A DNA stretch of 23,114 nucleotides from Pseudomonadota bacterium (GTDB lineage: Bacteria; Pseudomonadota; Alphaproteobacteria; Rhizobiales; Xanthobacteraceae), in contig JAEZMT010000466.1 of the NCBI GenBank assembly GCA_023442085.1, positions 1 to 23,114 on the forward strand. Direction: 5' to 3'. The notes beneath the pieces are model-generated. The model ran no database searches. It was not told where the DNA came from and worked only from the letters and a program-made list of their open reading frames with translations. This document shows positions 15,303 through 22,846 of this stretch, piece by piece (positions within the stretch are counted from its first letter, which is position 1; each line of letters begins with the position of its first letter). Both the position numbers and the translations under genes were made by a program.

Positions 15303-16511
15303 TCACCTCAGCATGAAGCCGATCGCCAGAGCGTTCGCGATGTCGATGAAGAAGGCGGAAACCAGCGGCAGGATGATGAAGGCGATGGGCGCCGGGCCGT
15401 GGGTGCGGGTCACGGCGGTCATGTTGGCGATGGCGGTGGGGGTGGCGCCGAGGCTGATGCCGGTGAAGCCGGCGGCCAGCACCGCCGCCTGATAGTTCCG
15501 GCCCATGGCGGGGAACACCACGAACAATATGTACGCCACCGCCACCAGGGTCTGCAGCGCCAGCACCGTGCCCAGCGCCGGGCCGAGGCCGCCCAACGTC
15601 CAGAGCTGCATGCTCATCAGCGACATGGCGAGGAAGATCTTCAGCGACAGGTCGGAGACCAGCGCCAGCGCCGGGGTGCGGGCCGGCCACGGCAGGCGGG
15701 GCGCGACCCTGGGCAGGATGTTGGTGATGACGATGGCCACCAGCATGCACACCACGAACATGGGCAGCTTCAGGCCGGTCTTCTCCACCACGCCTTCCAG
15801 CGCGTAGGCGATGATGATGACGAGGTTGAGCGCCAGGATGGTGACGAGGATGTTCCGGTAGTTCACCGAACCGCCCTCCGGCTCCGCCGGGGTGTCCGGC
15901 AGGCCCACCATGGGGGCGTCGTCGCCGGTGCCGCGCAGGTTGAAGCGGGAGATGAGCAGGCCGGCCACCGGGCCGCCCACGAGGCTGGCGATGACGAGGC
16001 CGAGGGTGGCGCTGGCGATGCCGATCTCCAGCGCGTTGGGCAAATCGAAACGCTGCGCGATCAGCGGTGCCCACGCGATGGTGGTGCCGTGGCCGCCCAC
16101 CAGCGACACCGAGCCGAGCAGCGGTCCCACGCCATAGGGCAGGCCGAGCGCTGCCGCCCCGCCGACGGCGACCACGTTCTGAAGCACGAGATAGACCACC
16201 GTCAGCAGCAGCAGGATGACCAGGGGCTTGCCGCCGGTGGCGAGGTCCGAGACGCGGGCGTTCAGGCCGATGCCGGTGAAGAAGTAGAGCAGCAGCAGGT
16301 CGCGGGCGTCGAGATCGAACGTCACCGCAAGACCCAGCACCTTGTAGGCGAACAGCGTCGCAAGCGCCGCGATGATGCCGCCGGTGACAGCCTCCGGAAT
16401 GTTCCAGCGCTTGAGCGGGGTGATGATCTCGTTGAGGCCGGCGCCGAGGAAATAGACGAGGATGGCGATGGTGAAGGTCAGCAGCCCCGAAACCTCGAAC
16501 GTCGCTGGCAT
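15303..16511 (-). CDS. gltS: Sodium/glutamate symporter
   Basis: GltS imports glutamate with sodium across the inner membrane. The 402-aa protein has about ten hydrophobic helices in two inverted halves. The family re-entrant loop signature is visible in GSVSLVGGHGTTIAWAPL and its mirror in the C-terminal half, AAGFTGISLGATPTAIANM. LLLYFFTGIGLNA and GGKPLVILLLLTVVYLVLQN are also typical. ATG 16511 is preceded by AGGGGGA; an in-frame ATG at 16556 has no such site. It follows the MFS gene by 65 nt on the same strand and so may be co-transcribed with it. If so, glutamate uptake would be tied to the neighbouring sugar-aminotransferase genes, which is inference only. Confidence 0.95.
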   Translation of the reverse strand: MPATFEVSGLLTFTIAILVYFLGAGLNEIITPLKRWNIPEAVTGGIIAALATLFAYKVLGLAVTFDLDARDLLLLYFFTGIGLNARVSDLATGGKPLVILLLLTVVYLVLQNVVAVGGAAALGLPYGVGPLLGSVSLVGGHGTTIAWAPLIAQRFDLPNALEIGIASATLGLVIASLVGGPVAGLLISRFNLRGTGDDAPMVGLPDTPAEPEGGSVNYRNILVTILALNLVIIIAYALEGVVEKTGLKLPMFVVCMLVAIVITNILPRVAPRLPWPARTPALALVSDLSLKIFLAMSLMSMQLWTLGGLGPALGTVLALQTLVAVAYILFVVFPAMGRNYQAAVLAAGFTGISLGATPTAIANMTAVTRTHGPAPIAFIILPLVSAFFIDIANALAIGFMLR

Positions 16512-16576
16512 GTGGTTCCCCCTGCGCGGCCCTGTCCCGCCCCACCTGTAGCCCATTCCGGGCGGGGCTCAAACGG

Positions 16577-17914
16577 TTAGGCGCCGAGCCGGCGCAGGGC
16601 TTTTCCGGCGAGCACGTCGGTCTCGATGTCCTCCAGCTCCTTCTGTCGGGTCTCCGGCACATAGGCGAGGGAGATGAAGAGCGAGGCGACGCACACCACG
16701 AGGAAGATGCCGATGGTGGCGGCAAGGCCGATCCCCTCCACCACCGAGAGGAAGCTCGCCGCCACGATGGCGTTGAACAGCCAGCTCGTCGCCGAGGCGG
16801 CGGCGATGCCTCGCTCGCGGATGGCCGAGGGGAATAGCTCGGACATGAGCACGTAGGGCAGCGGCCCGAGGCTGAGGGCGAAGGCGACGATGTAGGCGCA
16901 CAGCCCGGCCAGCGCCACATAGGGCCAGTCCGCCAGCGCCGCGACGATCACCACGGCGAGGCTCACCGCCATGGCCGCCGAGCCCGCGATGAGCAGCGGG
17001 CGGCGGCCAAGGCGGTCCACCAGCATCATCGCGGCGATGGTCGCCAGCACGTTCACGAGGCCGAGGCCGAAGGTGGCGGCGAGGGCCGCCACGCCGGCCG
17101 GAAAGCCGAGTTCGGTGAAGATGTGCGGGGCGTAATAGAGAATGCCGTCGATGCCGGAGAAATTCTGCAGCACGAACAGCACGCTGCACAGCACCAGCAC
17201 CGCCTTGGTGCTGCCCGTGCCGAGCACCGCCCGCCAGTCGCCGGCCGGCGCCGCGCCTTCCGCGTCGGCGGATGAGATTTCGCCGGCAAGGCCCAGCCGC
17301 TGGGCGGCCGCCTCGCCCTCCGCCATCCGGCCGCGGGAGAGGAGCCAGCGGGGGCTTTCCGGCAGTAGGAGCACGGCACCCGCGCAGGCCAGAGCGATGA
17401 TGGCGCCGCCGCCCAGCATCTGATCCCACGACGCGCGGCCGGTGAGCGCGAGGGGCACCGCATAGCCAAGCAGGATGCCGATGGTCACCGCCAGCTGGAA
17501 CAGGGACACCACCGCGCCGCGATGGCGGGCGGGCGTAACCTCCGCCGCATACATGGGCACCACCATGGAGGAGAGCCCGACCCCGAGGCCGATGAGGATG
17601 CGCGCCACCACCAGCATCCCCACCCCCGGCGCCATCGCCTGTCCCAGCGGCACCAGCGCGTAGCCGGCAAAGGCCAGCGTCGCTGCAAGCAGGCAGGACG
17701 GACGCCGGCCGATGCGCTGGGAGATGGGCGCGGCGACAACGGCGCCGACGAAGCAGCCCGCCAGCAGCGAGGTCACCATCATCTCGGTGGCGCGGGTGGA
17801 AAGGGCGAACGCCTCGGAAATGGTGCCGACCACACCGGCGATGGACGCCGTGCTGAAGCCGAACAACATGCCGTTGAGGAGCACGAGGCCCGCCGTGAGG
17901 AAAAGGGTCGTCAT
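16577..17914 (-). CDS. Sugar-porter-family MFS transporter
   Basis: This 445-aa protein has twelve predicted transmembrane helices and probably imports a sugar or polyol with protons. Sugar-porter signatures are all present: RIGRRPS and DRLGRRPLLIAG between helices 2/3 and 8/9, an ARILIGLGVGLSSMVVPMYAAE segment, PESPRWLLSRGR in the central loop, and PETRQKELEDIE at the C-terminus. The QNFSGIDGILYYAP motif in helix 7 corresponds to the hexose-binding QQLSGIN region. ATG 17914 is chosen because upstream codons of the open frame run into the divergent promoter region; the ribosome site is weak. It is divergent from the DegT aminotransferase gene and paralogous to the MFS gene at 19481. Substrate is unknown. 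Confidence 0.9.
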   Translation of the reverse strand: MTTLFLTAGLVLLNGMLFGFSTASIAGVVGTISEAFALSTRATEMMVTSLLAGCFVGAVVAAPISQRIGRRPSCLLAATLAFAGYALVPLGQAMAPGVGMLVVARILIGLGVGLSSMVVPMYAAEVTPARHRGAVVSLFQLAVTIGILLGYAVPLALTGRASWDQMLGGGAIIALACAGAVLLLPESPRWLLSRGRMAEGEAAAQRLGLAGEISSADAEGAAPAGDWRAVLGTGSTKAVLVLCSVLFVLQNFSGIDGILYYAPHIFTELGFPAGVAALAATFGLGLVNVLATIAAMMLVDRLGRRPLLIAGSAAMAVSLAVVIVAALADWPYVALAGLCAYIVAFALSLGPLPYVLMSELFPSAIRERGIAAASATSWLFNAIVAASFLSVVEGIGLAATIGIFLVVCVASLFISLAYVPETRQKELEDIETDVLAGKALRRLGA

Positions 17915-18072
17915 TTCATCCGACGGGTATCTGAGTAGAGCACGCTTCAGGGCAGCGCGCGGGGGCCTGTATGCAGGGCTTGTAAGCGTGACCTTCGGTG
18001 GAGCATAAGTACAAAAAACAAGCGGCGATAGGCCCGGCATCTCGCCGGAACTGCCGTGAGGGAGGGCGCCCA
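17915..18072. promoter_or_regulatory. Divergent promoter region, MFS / DegT aminotransferase, with candidate operators
   Basis: This 158-bp spacer contains the inverted pair CACGCTT (17941-17947) and AAGCGTG (17984-17990), centres 43 bp apart, about four helical turns. Between them lies the near-palindrome CCTG-TATG-CAGG (17966-17977). A possible rightward promoter is TTGTAA (17980-17985), 18-bp spacer, CATAAG (18004-18009), overlapping the right half-site. The layout suggests one regulator controlling both transcription units. No regulator gene lies adjacent. Confidence 0.4.
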
Positions 18073-19395
18073 GTGACCGTTTCCGCGGCTACGCACGAAC
18101 ATGCCAATCGCCTCGCAATCGAGGGCGGCGCTCCGGTCCGCACCAAGCCCCTGCCGTGGGAACTGCCCGGCGCCCACTGGATCGGCGCGGAGGAGCTGGA
18201 GCTCGTCTCCCGCGTCGTGCGTGCCCAGAGCCCCTTCCGCTTCTACGGCCCCGACCTCCAGCACATGGTGGACACGCTGGAGAAGGAATGGTGCGCCGCC
18301 TTCGGCCACAAGCACGCGCTGGGCGTCTCCTCCGGCACCGCCGCGCTGACCATTGCCATGTCGGCCCTCGACATCGGCCCCGGCGACGAGGTGCTCGTGC
18401 CCGGCTATCTCTGGGTGAGCTGCGTGGCCGCCGTGGTGCGCGCCGGCGCCATCCCGAAGCTGGTGGACGTGGACGACTGCTTCACCCTCGATCCCGCTGA
18501 CGTGGAGCGCAAGATCGGCCCCCACACCCGCGCCGCCCTGATGGTGCACATGAGCGGCGCGCCCGGCCGCGTCGCCGATGTCGCCCGCATCTGCCGCGAG
18601 CGCGGCATCGCCCTCATCGAGGATTGCGCCCAGACCGCCGGGGCGAGCCAGAACGGCAAGGCCGTGGGCACCTTCGGCGACATCGGCATCTTCTCCTTCC
18701 AGCTCAACAAGAACATGACCTCCGGCGACGGCGGCATGGTGGTGACGGAGCGGGACGACCTGTTCCGCCGCATCGTCGCGCTGCATGACCTCGGCTATCC
18801 GCGCAACGAGAAGGGCCGGCTCGACACCTCGGACGAGAGCTGCCAGCTCTGGGGCGTCGGCGCCCGCATGTCGGAGCTGACGGGGGCCATGTGCCTCGCC
18901 CAGATGCGCAAGCTGCCGCAGATCACCGGCAACATGCGCTCGTCCAAGTGGCGCATCCGCAATGCCCTCGCCGACATCCCCGGCCTCGGCTTCCGCACCG
19001 TGCCCGACCCCTCCGGCGACACCGGCCCCTTCATGCTCATGACGCTGAAGGACGAGGCCACCGCCCGCCGCTTCGTGGACGCCCTGCGCGCCGAGGGCAT
19101 CGCCGGCCCGGCTGGCTCGCTCGCCTGCCTCGCCATGCGCGAGTGGGGGATGCACTGGTATTCCAACATCCCGAGCCTCGTGCACAAGCGTTCCGACAGC
19201 CGCGACGGCTTCCCCTGGACGCACCCGTCCAACGCCTTCGGCCAGAGCTACAGCTACGCCGCCGGCGCGCTGCCGAACTGCGACGACCTGCACGCCCGCG
19301 GCGCGCTGCTCACCATCGCCTCGACGCTGACGACCGAGGACGAGGACGACATCATCGCCGCCATCCGCAAGGTGGCGCGGGTGGTGCTGGCCTGA
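18073..19395 (+). CDS. DegT/DnrJ/EryC1/StrS-family sugar or cyclitol aminotransferase
   Basis: This is a PLP enzyme of 440 aa that in its family transfers an amino group, usually from glutamate or glutamine, to a keto-sugar or keto-cyclitol. Visible features: IEGGAPVRTKPLPW N-terminus as in the StsC/BtrR inosose aminotransferase group, GVSSGTAALTIAMSALDIGPGDEVLVP, cofactor Asp in IALIEDCAQTAGAS, and Schiff-base Lys 213 in FSFQLNKNMTSGDGGM. The start is GTG 18073, fixed by GGAGG (18061-18065) 7 nt upstream. It heads a rightward group with an MFS transporter, a small unknown protein and a GMC oxidoreductase. That oxidoreductase could supply the ketone substrate. Alternatives are catabolic deamination or cell-surface sugar synthesis, but no nucleotide-sugar genes are near. 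Confidence 0.9.
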   Translation: MTVSAATHEHANRLAIEGGAPVRTKPLPWELPGAHWIGAEELELVSRVVRAQSPFRFYGPDLQHMVDTLEKEWCAAFGHKHALGVSSGTAALTIAMSALDIGPGDEVLVPGYLWVSCVAAVVRAGAIPKLVDVDDCFTLDPADVERKIGPHTRAALMVHMSGAPGRVADVARICRERGIALIEDCAQTAGASQNGKAVGTFGDIGIFSFQLNKNMTSGDGGMVVTERDDLFRRIVALHDLGYPRNEKGRLDTSDESCQLWGVGARMSELTGAMCLAQMRKLPQITGNMRSSKWRIRNALADIPGLGFRTVPDPSGDTGPFMLMTLKDEATARRFVDALRAEGIAGPAGSLACLAMREWGMHWYSNIPSLVHKRSDSRDGFPWTHPSNAFGQSYSYAAGALPNCDDLHARGALLTIASTLTTEDEDDIIAAIRKVARVVLA

Positions 19396-19396
19396 C

Positions 19397-19452
19397 GCCC
19401 GGACACCGGGCCTTCACGACACAGGGGGCCGCGCCGCCGGGCTGTTCGGCGG
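19397..19452 (+). other. Two GC-rich hairpins between the DegT and MFS genes
   Basis: The first stem, GCCCGG-ACA-CCGGGC (19397-19411), begins one base after the aminotransferase stop. The second, CCGCCG (19434-19439) with CGGCGG (19447-19452), has a 7-nt loop. No T-tract follows. They could protect or partly terminate the upstream message and lower transporter expression. Confidence 0.4.
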
Positions 19453-19480
19453 GCGGGGAAGCGCGAAGGGAAAAGCGCCC

Positions 19481-20845
19481 ATGATCTATTTGATCGCCGC
19501 CATCGCCGGCCTCGCCGGGGCGCTGTTCGGTTTTGACGAGGGCGTCATTGCCGGAGCCCTGGCGCCGCTGCGCAAGGACCTCGGCATCGATCCCGTGGCG
19601 GAAGGCATGATGACGGCGGCGGTGCCATTCGGCGCCTTCATCGGCGCCATCATCGGCGGCCGGCTCGCCGCCGCCGCCGGGCGCCGCAAGCTGCTGCTGT
19701 GGGCCGCCGTGCTGTTCGTGGGCGGAGCGCTCCTGAGCGCGCTCGCCGGCGGGCTCATCACCCTCACCCTTGCGCGCCTCGTCATCGGCCTCGCGGTGGG
19801 CGTCGCGGCCATGATGGCGCCGCTCTACATCTCCGAGAGCGCGCCCGCCAAGGAGCGCGGCATGCTGGTTTCCATCTACCAGCTCGCCATCACGCTCGGC
19901 ATCCTCGGCGCCTATGTGGTGGGCTACGCCTTCCACGAGAACTGGCGCTGGATGTTCGCGATGGGCGCGGTGCCGGCGGTGCTGCTGTTCGGCGGCATCT
20001 TCGCTTTGTCCGACACCCCCCGCTGGCTCGCCATGCGCGGCCGCAGCGCCGAGGCCCGCGCCGCGCTCGCCCGGATGCGCGAGAAGCCGGAGAGCGATCC
20101 CGCCGTCGCCGCGGAATATGAGGAAATCCGCGCCGCTGCGGCCGCCGACGAGGGCCGCAAGGCGACCTTCGCCGACCTGCTGTCGCCCCGCGTCCGCCCG
20201 GCGCTCATCGTCGCCATGGGCCTGTTCCTGCTGCAGCAGCTCTCCGGCATCAACGCGGTGATCTATTACGCGCCAACGGTGTTCGAGCTGTCGGGCTTCA
20301 GTTCCACCACCACGCAGATCCTCGCCACCGCCGGCATCGGCGTGGTCAATGTGTTGATGACGGTGGTGGGCATGATGCTGATCGACCGGCTCGGCCGCCG
20401 CCTGCTGCTGCTGATCGGCTTCGCCGGCACCGCCGTGTCGCTCGGCGCCATCGCCATCGCCGCGGCCACCGGCAGCCCCTCGCTCGGCGTGCTCGCCCTT
20501 GCGGGGCTGGTGCTCTACATCGCCTCCTTCGCCATCGCCATCGGCCCGCTGCCGTGGGTGATGATGTCCGAGGTGTTCCCGCTCGATTGCCGGGCGCTGG
20601 GCATGAGCATCGCCTCGCTGGTGAACTGGGGCTTCAACTTCCTCGTCGTGTTCACCTTCCCCGTGCTGGTGGCCGAGTTCGGCCTCGCCGGCGTGTTCGG
20701 CCTCTATGCCGTGGTGTGCGTCGCCGGCCTCGCCTTCACCCAGTGGCTGGTGCCCGAGACCAACGGCGTGAGCCTCGAAGAGATCGAACGCCATCTCAGA
20801 AGCGGCCGCCCGCTGCGCGAGCTCGGCCGCCTGCACGCCGCCTGA
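19481..20845 (+). CDS. Sugar-porter-family MFS transporter
   Basis: This 454-aa, twelve-helix proton:sugar symporter-type protein is related to XylE/GalP-like and myo-inositol transporters. Signatures include LFGFDEGVIAGAL in helix 1, AAGRRKLLLW, LARLVIGLAVGVAAMMAPLY with YISESAP, SDTPRWLAMRGR, the substrate-site LLQQLSGINAVIYYAP in helix 7, DRLGRRLLLLIG, and the terminal PETNGVSLEEIE. The start ATG 19481 has GAAGGGAA upstream. It lies 85 nt downstream of the aminotransferase and 9 nt upstream of the next gene, so it is in one operon with them. It likely brings in the sugar or cyclitol the cluster acts on. A second, divergent paralogue suggests two substrates, or import plus export. Confidence 0.92.
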   Translation: MIYLIAAIAGLAGALFGFDEGVIAGALAPLRKDLGIDPVAEGMMTAAVPFGAFIGAIIGGRLAAAAGRRKLLLWAAVLFVGGALLSALAGGLITLTLARLVIGLAVGVAAMMAPLYISESAPAKERGMLVSIYQLAITLGILGAYVVGYAFHENWRWMFAMGAVPAVLLFGGIFALSDTPRWLAMRGRSAEARAALARMREKPESDPAVAAEYEEIRAAAAADEGRKATFADLLSPRVRPALIVAMGLFLLQQLSGINAVIYYAPTVFELSGFSSTTTQILATAGIGVVNVLMTVVGMMLIDRLGRRLLLLIGFAGTAVSLGAIAIAAATGSPSLGVLALAGLVLYIASFAIAIGPLPWVMMSEVFPLDCRALGMSIASLVNWGFNFLVVFTFPVLVAEFGLAGVFGLYAVVCVAGLAFTQWLVPETNGVSLEEIERHLRSGRPLRELGRLHAA

Positions 20846-20854
20846 GGAGACGAC

Positions 20855-21202
20855 ATGAGCGAGACCTCTCCCGACGCCCCCCTCGATTTCGAGGCGCTCG
20901 TCGTCGCCCTCCTGCCGCTCGGCCCCTACCACGCGGCGCTGGAGCCGATGGTGGCGGACCTTGCCCGCATCGCGACGCTGAACACCCAGCTCAACGCCGC
21001 CTTCCGGCGCATCGCCGCCCGCGCCGGCTTCCCGGGCGGCGTGGTGCATCGCGAGCATCTGGCGGAGGATGCGGAGGCGGTGGGCACCTTCTTCGAATAC
21101 GTGCATTTCGCCTCGCCCAGCTTCCTGGGCTCGGTGGGGGAATGGCCGCTGGTCGGCGGGCGGCCGCTGGCCGGAAAGGTTTCGGGGGGCGCGCATGGCT
21201 GA
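20855..21202 (+). CDS. Unrecognised 115-aa protein coupled to the GMC oxidoreductase
   Basis: I do not recognise the family. The protein is soluble-looking, with an N-terminal acidic part, a helical middle (AALEPMVADLARIATLNTQL then AAFRRIAARAGF) and a C-terminal segment GTFFEYVHFASPSFLGSVGEWPLV rich in aromatics, ending in a GRPLAGK tail. It has no signal peptide, Tat motif or membrane segment. The ATG is preceded by GAGGAGACGAC at good distance. Its stop overlaps the GMC start by 8 nt (ATGGCTGA), so the two are translationally coupled and probably interact. Position and size resemble the small (gamma) subunit of flavin glucose/gluconate dehydrogenases, but those carry Tat signals and no clear sequence match is visible. 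Role as assembly partner or small subunit is inference. Confidence 0.75.
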   Translation: MSETSPDAPLDFEALVVALLPLGPYHAALEPMVADLARIATLNTQLNAAFRRIAARAGFPGGVVHREHLAEDAEAVGTFFEYVHFASPSFLGSVGEWPLVGGRPLAGKVSGGAHG

Positions 21203-22841
21203 GGCATCGCACTGCGACGTGATCGTCGTCGGCACCGGCGCCGGCGGCGGCATGCTGGCCTATGAGCTGGCGAAAGCAGGCCTCAACGTGGTCTCGCTGG
21301 AACAGGGCGGGCGCCTCGCCGACGATCATTTCAAGCGCGTGGACCCGCCGGGCACCCAGCTCGACTTCGGCATCCGCTCCAACACCGTGTGGCCGGCCGA
21401 GCCGCACGACAGCCTGTTCGTCCATCCCCTGTTCGAGAAGGGCGCGGACGGCTCCACCGGCTGGCCGGACAACAACTTCCACCACTACCAGATCCTCGCC
21501 GTCAACGGCCTGCAGAACCTCTGGAACGGGGTGAGCGTGCGCTTCTCCGCGCGTGATTTTCGGGACTGGCCGATCTCCTATTCCGACCTCGCCCCCCATT
21601 ACGAGGCGGTGGAGCGGCGCATCGTCGTCTGCGGCACCGAGGAGCAACTGGAAGAATTGCCGGACGGCATCTATGTGCCGCCGAAGCCCCTGCGCCCCGC
21701 CGACGTGATGATCGTCGACGCGGTGAATGCGATGGACGAGCCCTGGTCGCACGCCATCCCCAACCGCAAGGCCATCGATACCCGGCCGGATAGCCCCAAC
21801 GCCTGCGTCTCCACCGGCATCTGCACCTCCGGCTGCCCCACCGGCGCGGTCTACAAATTCACCGCCCGGCTGCTGCCGGAGATCGAGAAGCTGCCGAACT
21901 ACGAGCTGCGCCCCGGCGCCAAGGTGGTGCGGCTGCTGCGCGAGCCCGGAACGAAGCGGGTGATGGGCGTCGAATATCGCGACATGGCCACCGGCGAGGC
22001 GCGCGTCCTCACCGCCGATCATGTGGTGCTGGCAGCCGGCGCCATCGAGAGCCCGCGTATCCTGTTCAACTCCGCCGACGATGCCGCGCCCGAGGGCATG
22101 GGAAACACCACCGGCCAGCTCGGCCTGCGCCTTCAGGACAATCCGAAGGCCGTGCTCTCCACCTCGCTGTGGAAGCTGTGGGGCAAGGGCCGCGATTTCG
22201 ACATCGGCTATGGCGACCTGCTCATCCTCATGTCGCGCGGCCGGCTGCCGGACGGAGAGGAATTCCCCTTCATCGGCCACGCCATCCACGGCGTGCCGGA
22301 CGTGCCGCATTATCTTGCCGGCATGAAGCGCTTCCCGCCCTTCATGAAGGAGCGGCTCGCCCGCTTCATGTTCCACTCCTACGTCACGCTCGGCCTGTTC
22401 TGCGCCGGCGAGCCGACCCCCGCCAACCGGGTGCGGCCGGGCGCGACGCGCGACCGCTTCGGCGTGCGCCACGTGGCCGTGGACTTCTCCGCCACGCCGC
22501 GCGCGGAAGCCATGATGGAGGCCATGAACGTGTGGGGCCGCCAGGTGCTGCGCCACGCCGGGGCGACGTCCATCTATCCCTCGCGCGACAATACCGGCAC
22601 CGGCATCCACTATGCCGGGACCACCGCGACCACCGCCGACCCGGAGCGGGGCGTGGTGGATGCGGACCTGAAGCTGCACGACATCGACAACGTCTATGTC
22701 TGCGACGGCGGGGTCGTGCCCGTGCTGCCGGACAAACACCTCACCCTCACCATCATGGCTCTGGCCCACCGCCTCGCCGGTCATCTTGTGGAGAAGGCGC
22801 GCAGCGGAGCGACGGTCGAGGGGGAGCGCGCTCTGGCCTGA
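21195..22841 (+). CDS. GMC-family FAD-dependent sugar/alcohol dehydrogenase with cysteine cluster
   Basis: This flavoprotein of 548 aa oxidises a hydroxyl, most likely of a sugar or cyclitol. FAD binding is shown by CDVIVVGTGAGGGMLAYELA (glycines 13-19), an LEQGG acidic end to the next strand, and DHVVLAAGAIESPRIL. The C-terminal GMC domain has the catalytic pair His 472 (GTGIHYAGT) and His 515 (DKHLTLTIMALA), where many relatives have Asn in the second place. Cys 204, 210 and 214 form C-x5-C-x3-C, the same spacing as the 3Fe-4S ligands of Burkholderia cepacia FAD-glucose dehydrogenase. This points to a dehydrogenase passing electrons out rather than an oxidase. No signal peptide is seen, so it is cytoplasmic unless carried by a partner. 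ATG 21195 overlaps the small gene's stop. Confidence 0.92.
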   Translation: MAEASHCDVIVVGTGAGGGMLAYELAKAGLNVVSLEQGGRLADDHFKRVDPPGTQLDFGIRSNTVWPAEPHDSLFVHPLFEKGADGSTGWPDNNFHHYQILAVNGLQNLWNGVSVRFSARDFRDWPISYSDLAPHYEAVERRIVVCGTEEQLEELPDGIYVPPKPLRPADVMIVDAVNAMDEPWSHAIPNRKAIDTRPDSPNACVSTGICTSGCPTGAVYKFTARLLPEIEKLPNYELRPGAKVVRLLREPGTKRVMGVEYRDMATGEARVLTADHVVLAAGAIESPRILFNSADDAAPEGMGNTTGQLGLRLQDNPKAVLSTSLWKLWGKGRDFDIGYGDLLILMSRGRLPDGEEFPFIGHAIHGVPDVPHYLAGMKRFPPFMKERLARFMFHSYVTLGLFCAGEPTPANRVRPGATRDRFGVRHVAVDFSATPRAEAMMEAMNVWGRQVLRHAGATSIYPSRDNTGTGIHYAGTTATTADPERGVVDADLKLHDIDNVYVCDGGVVPVLPDKHLTLTIMALAHRLAGHLVEKARSGATVEGERALA

Positions 22842-22846
22842 GGGCC

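Noticed and set aside
19352..21253. 633-codon minus-strand open frame opposite the second MFS transporter
   Set aside because: The His/Gly/Glu/Asp-rich translation is the usual antisense of hydrophobic, GC-rich transporter genes, and the plus-strand MFS has all family motifs.
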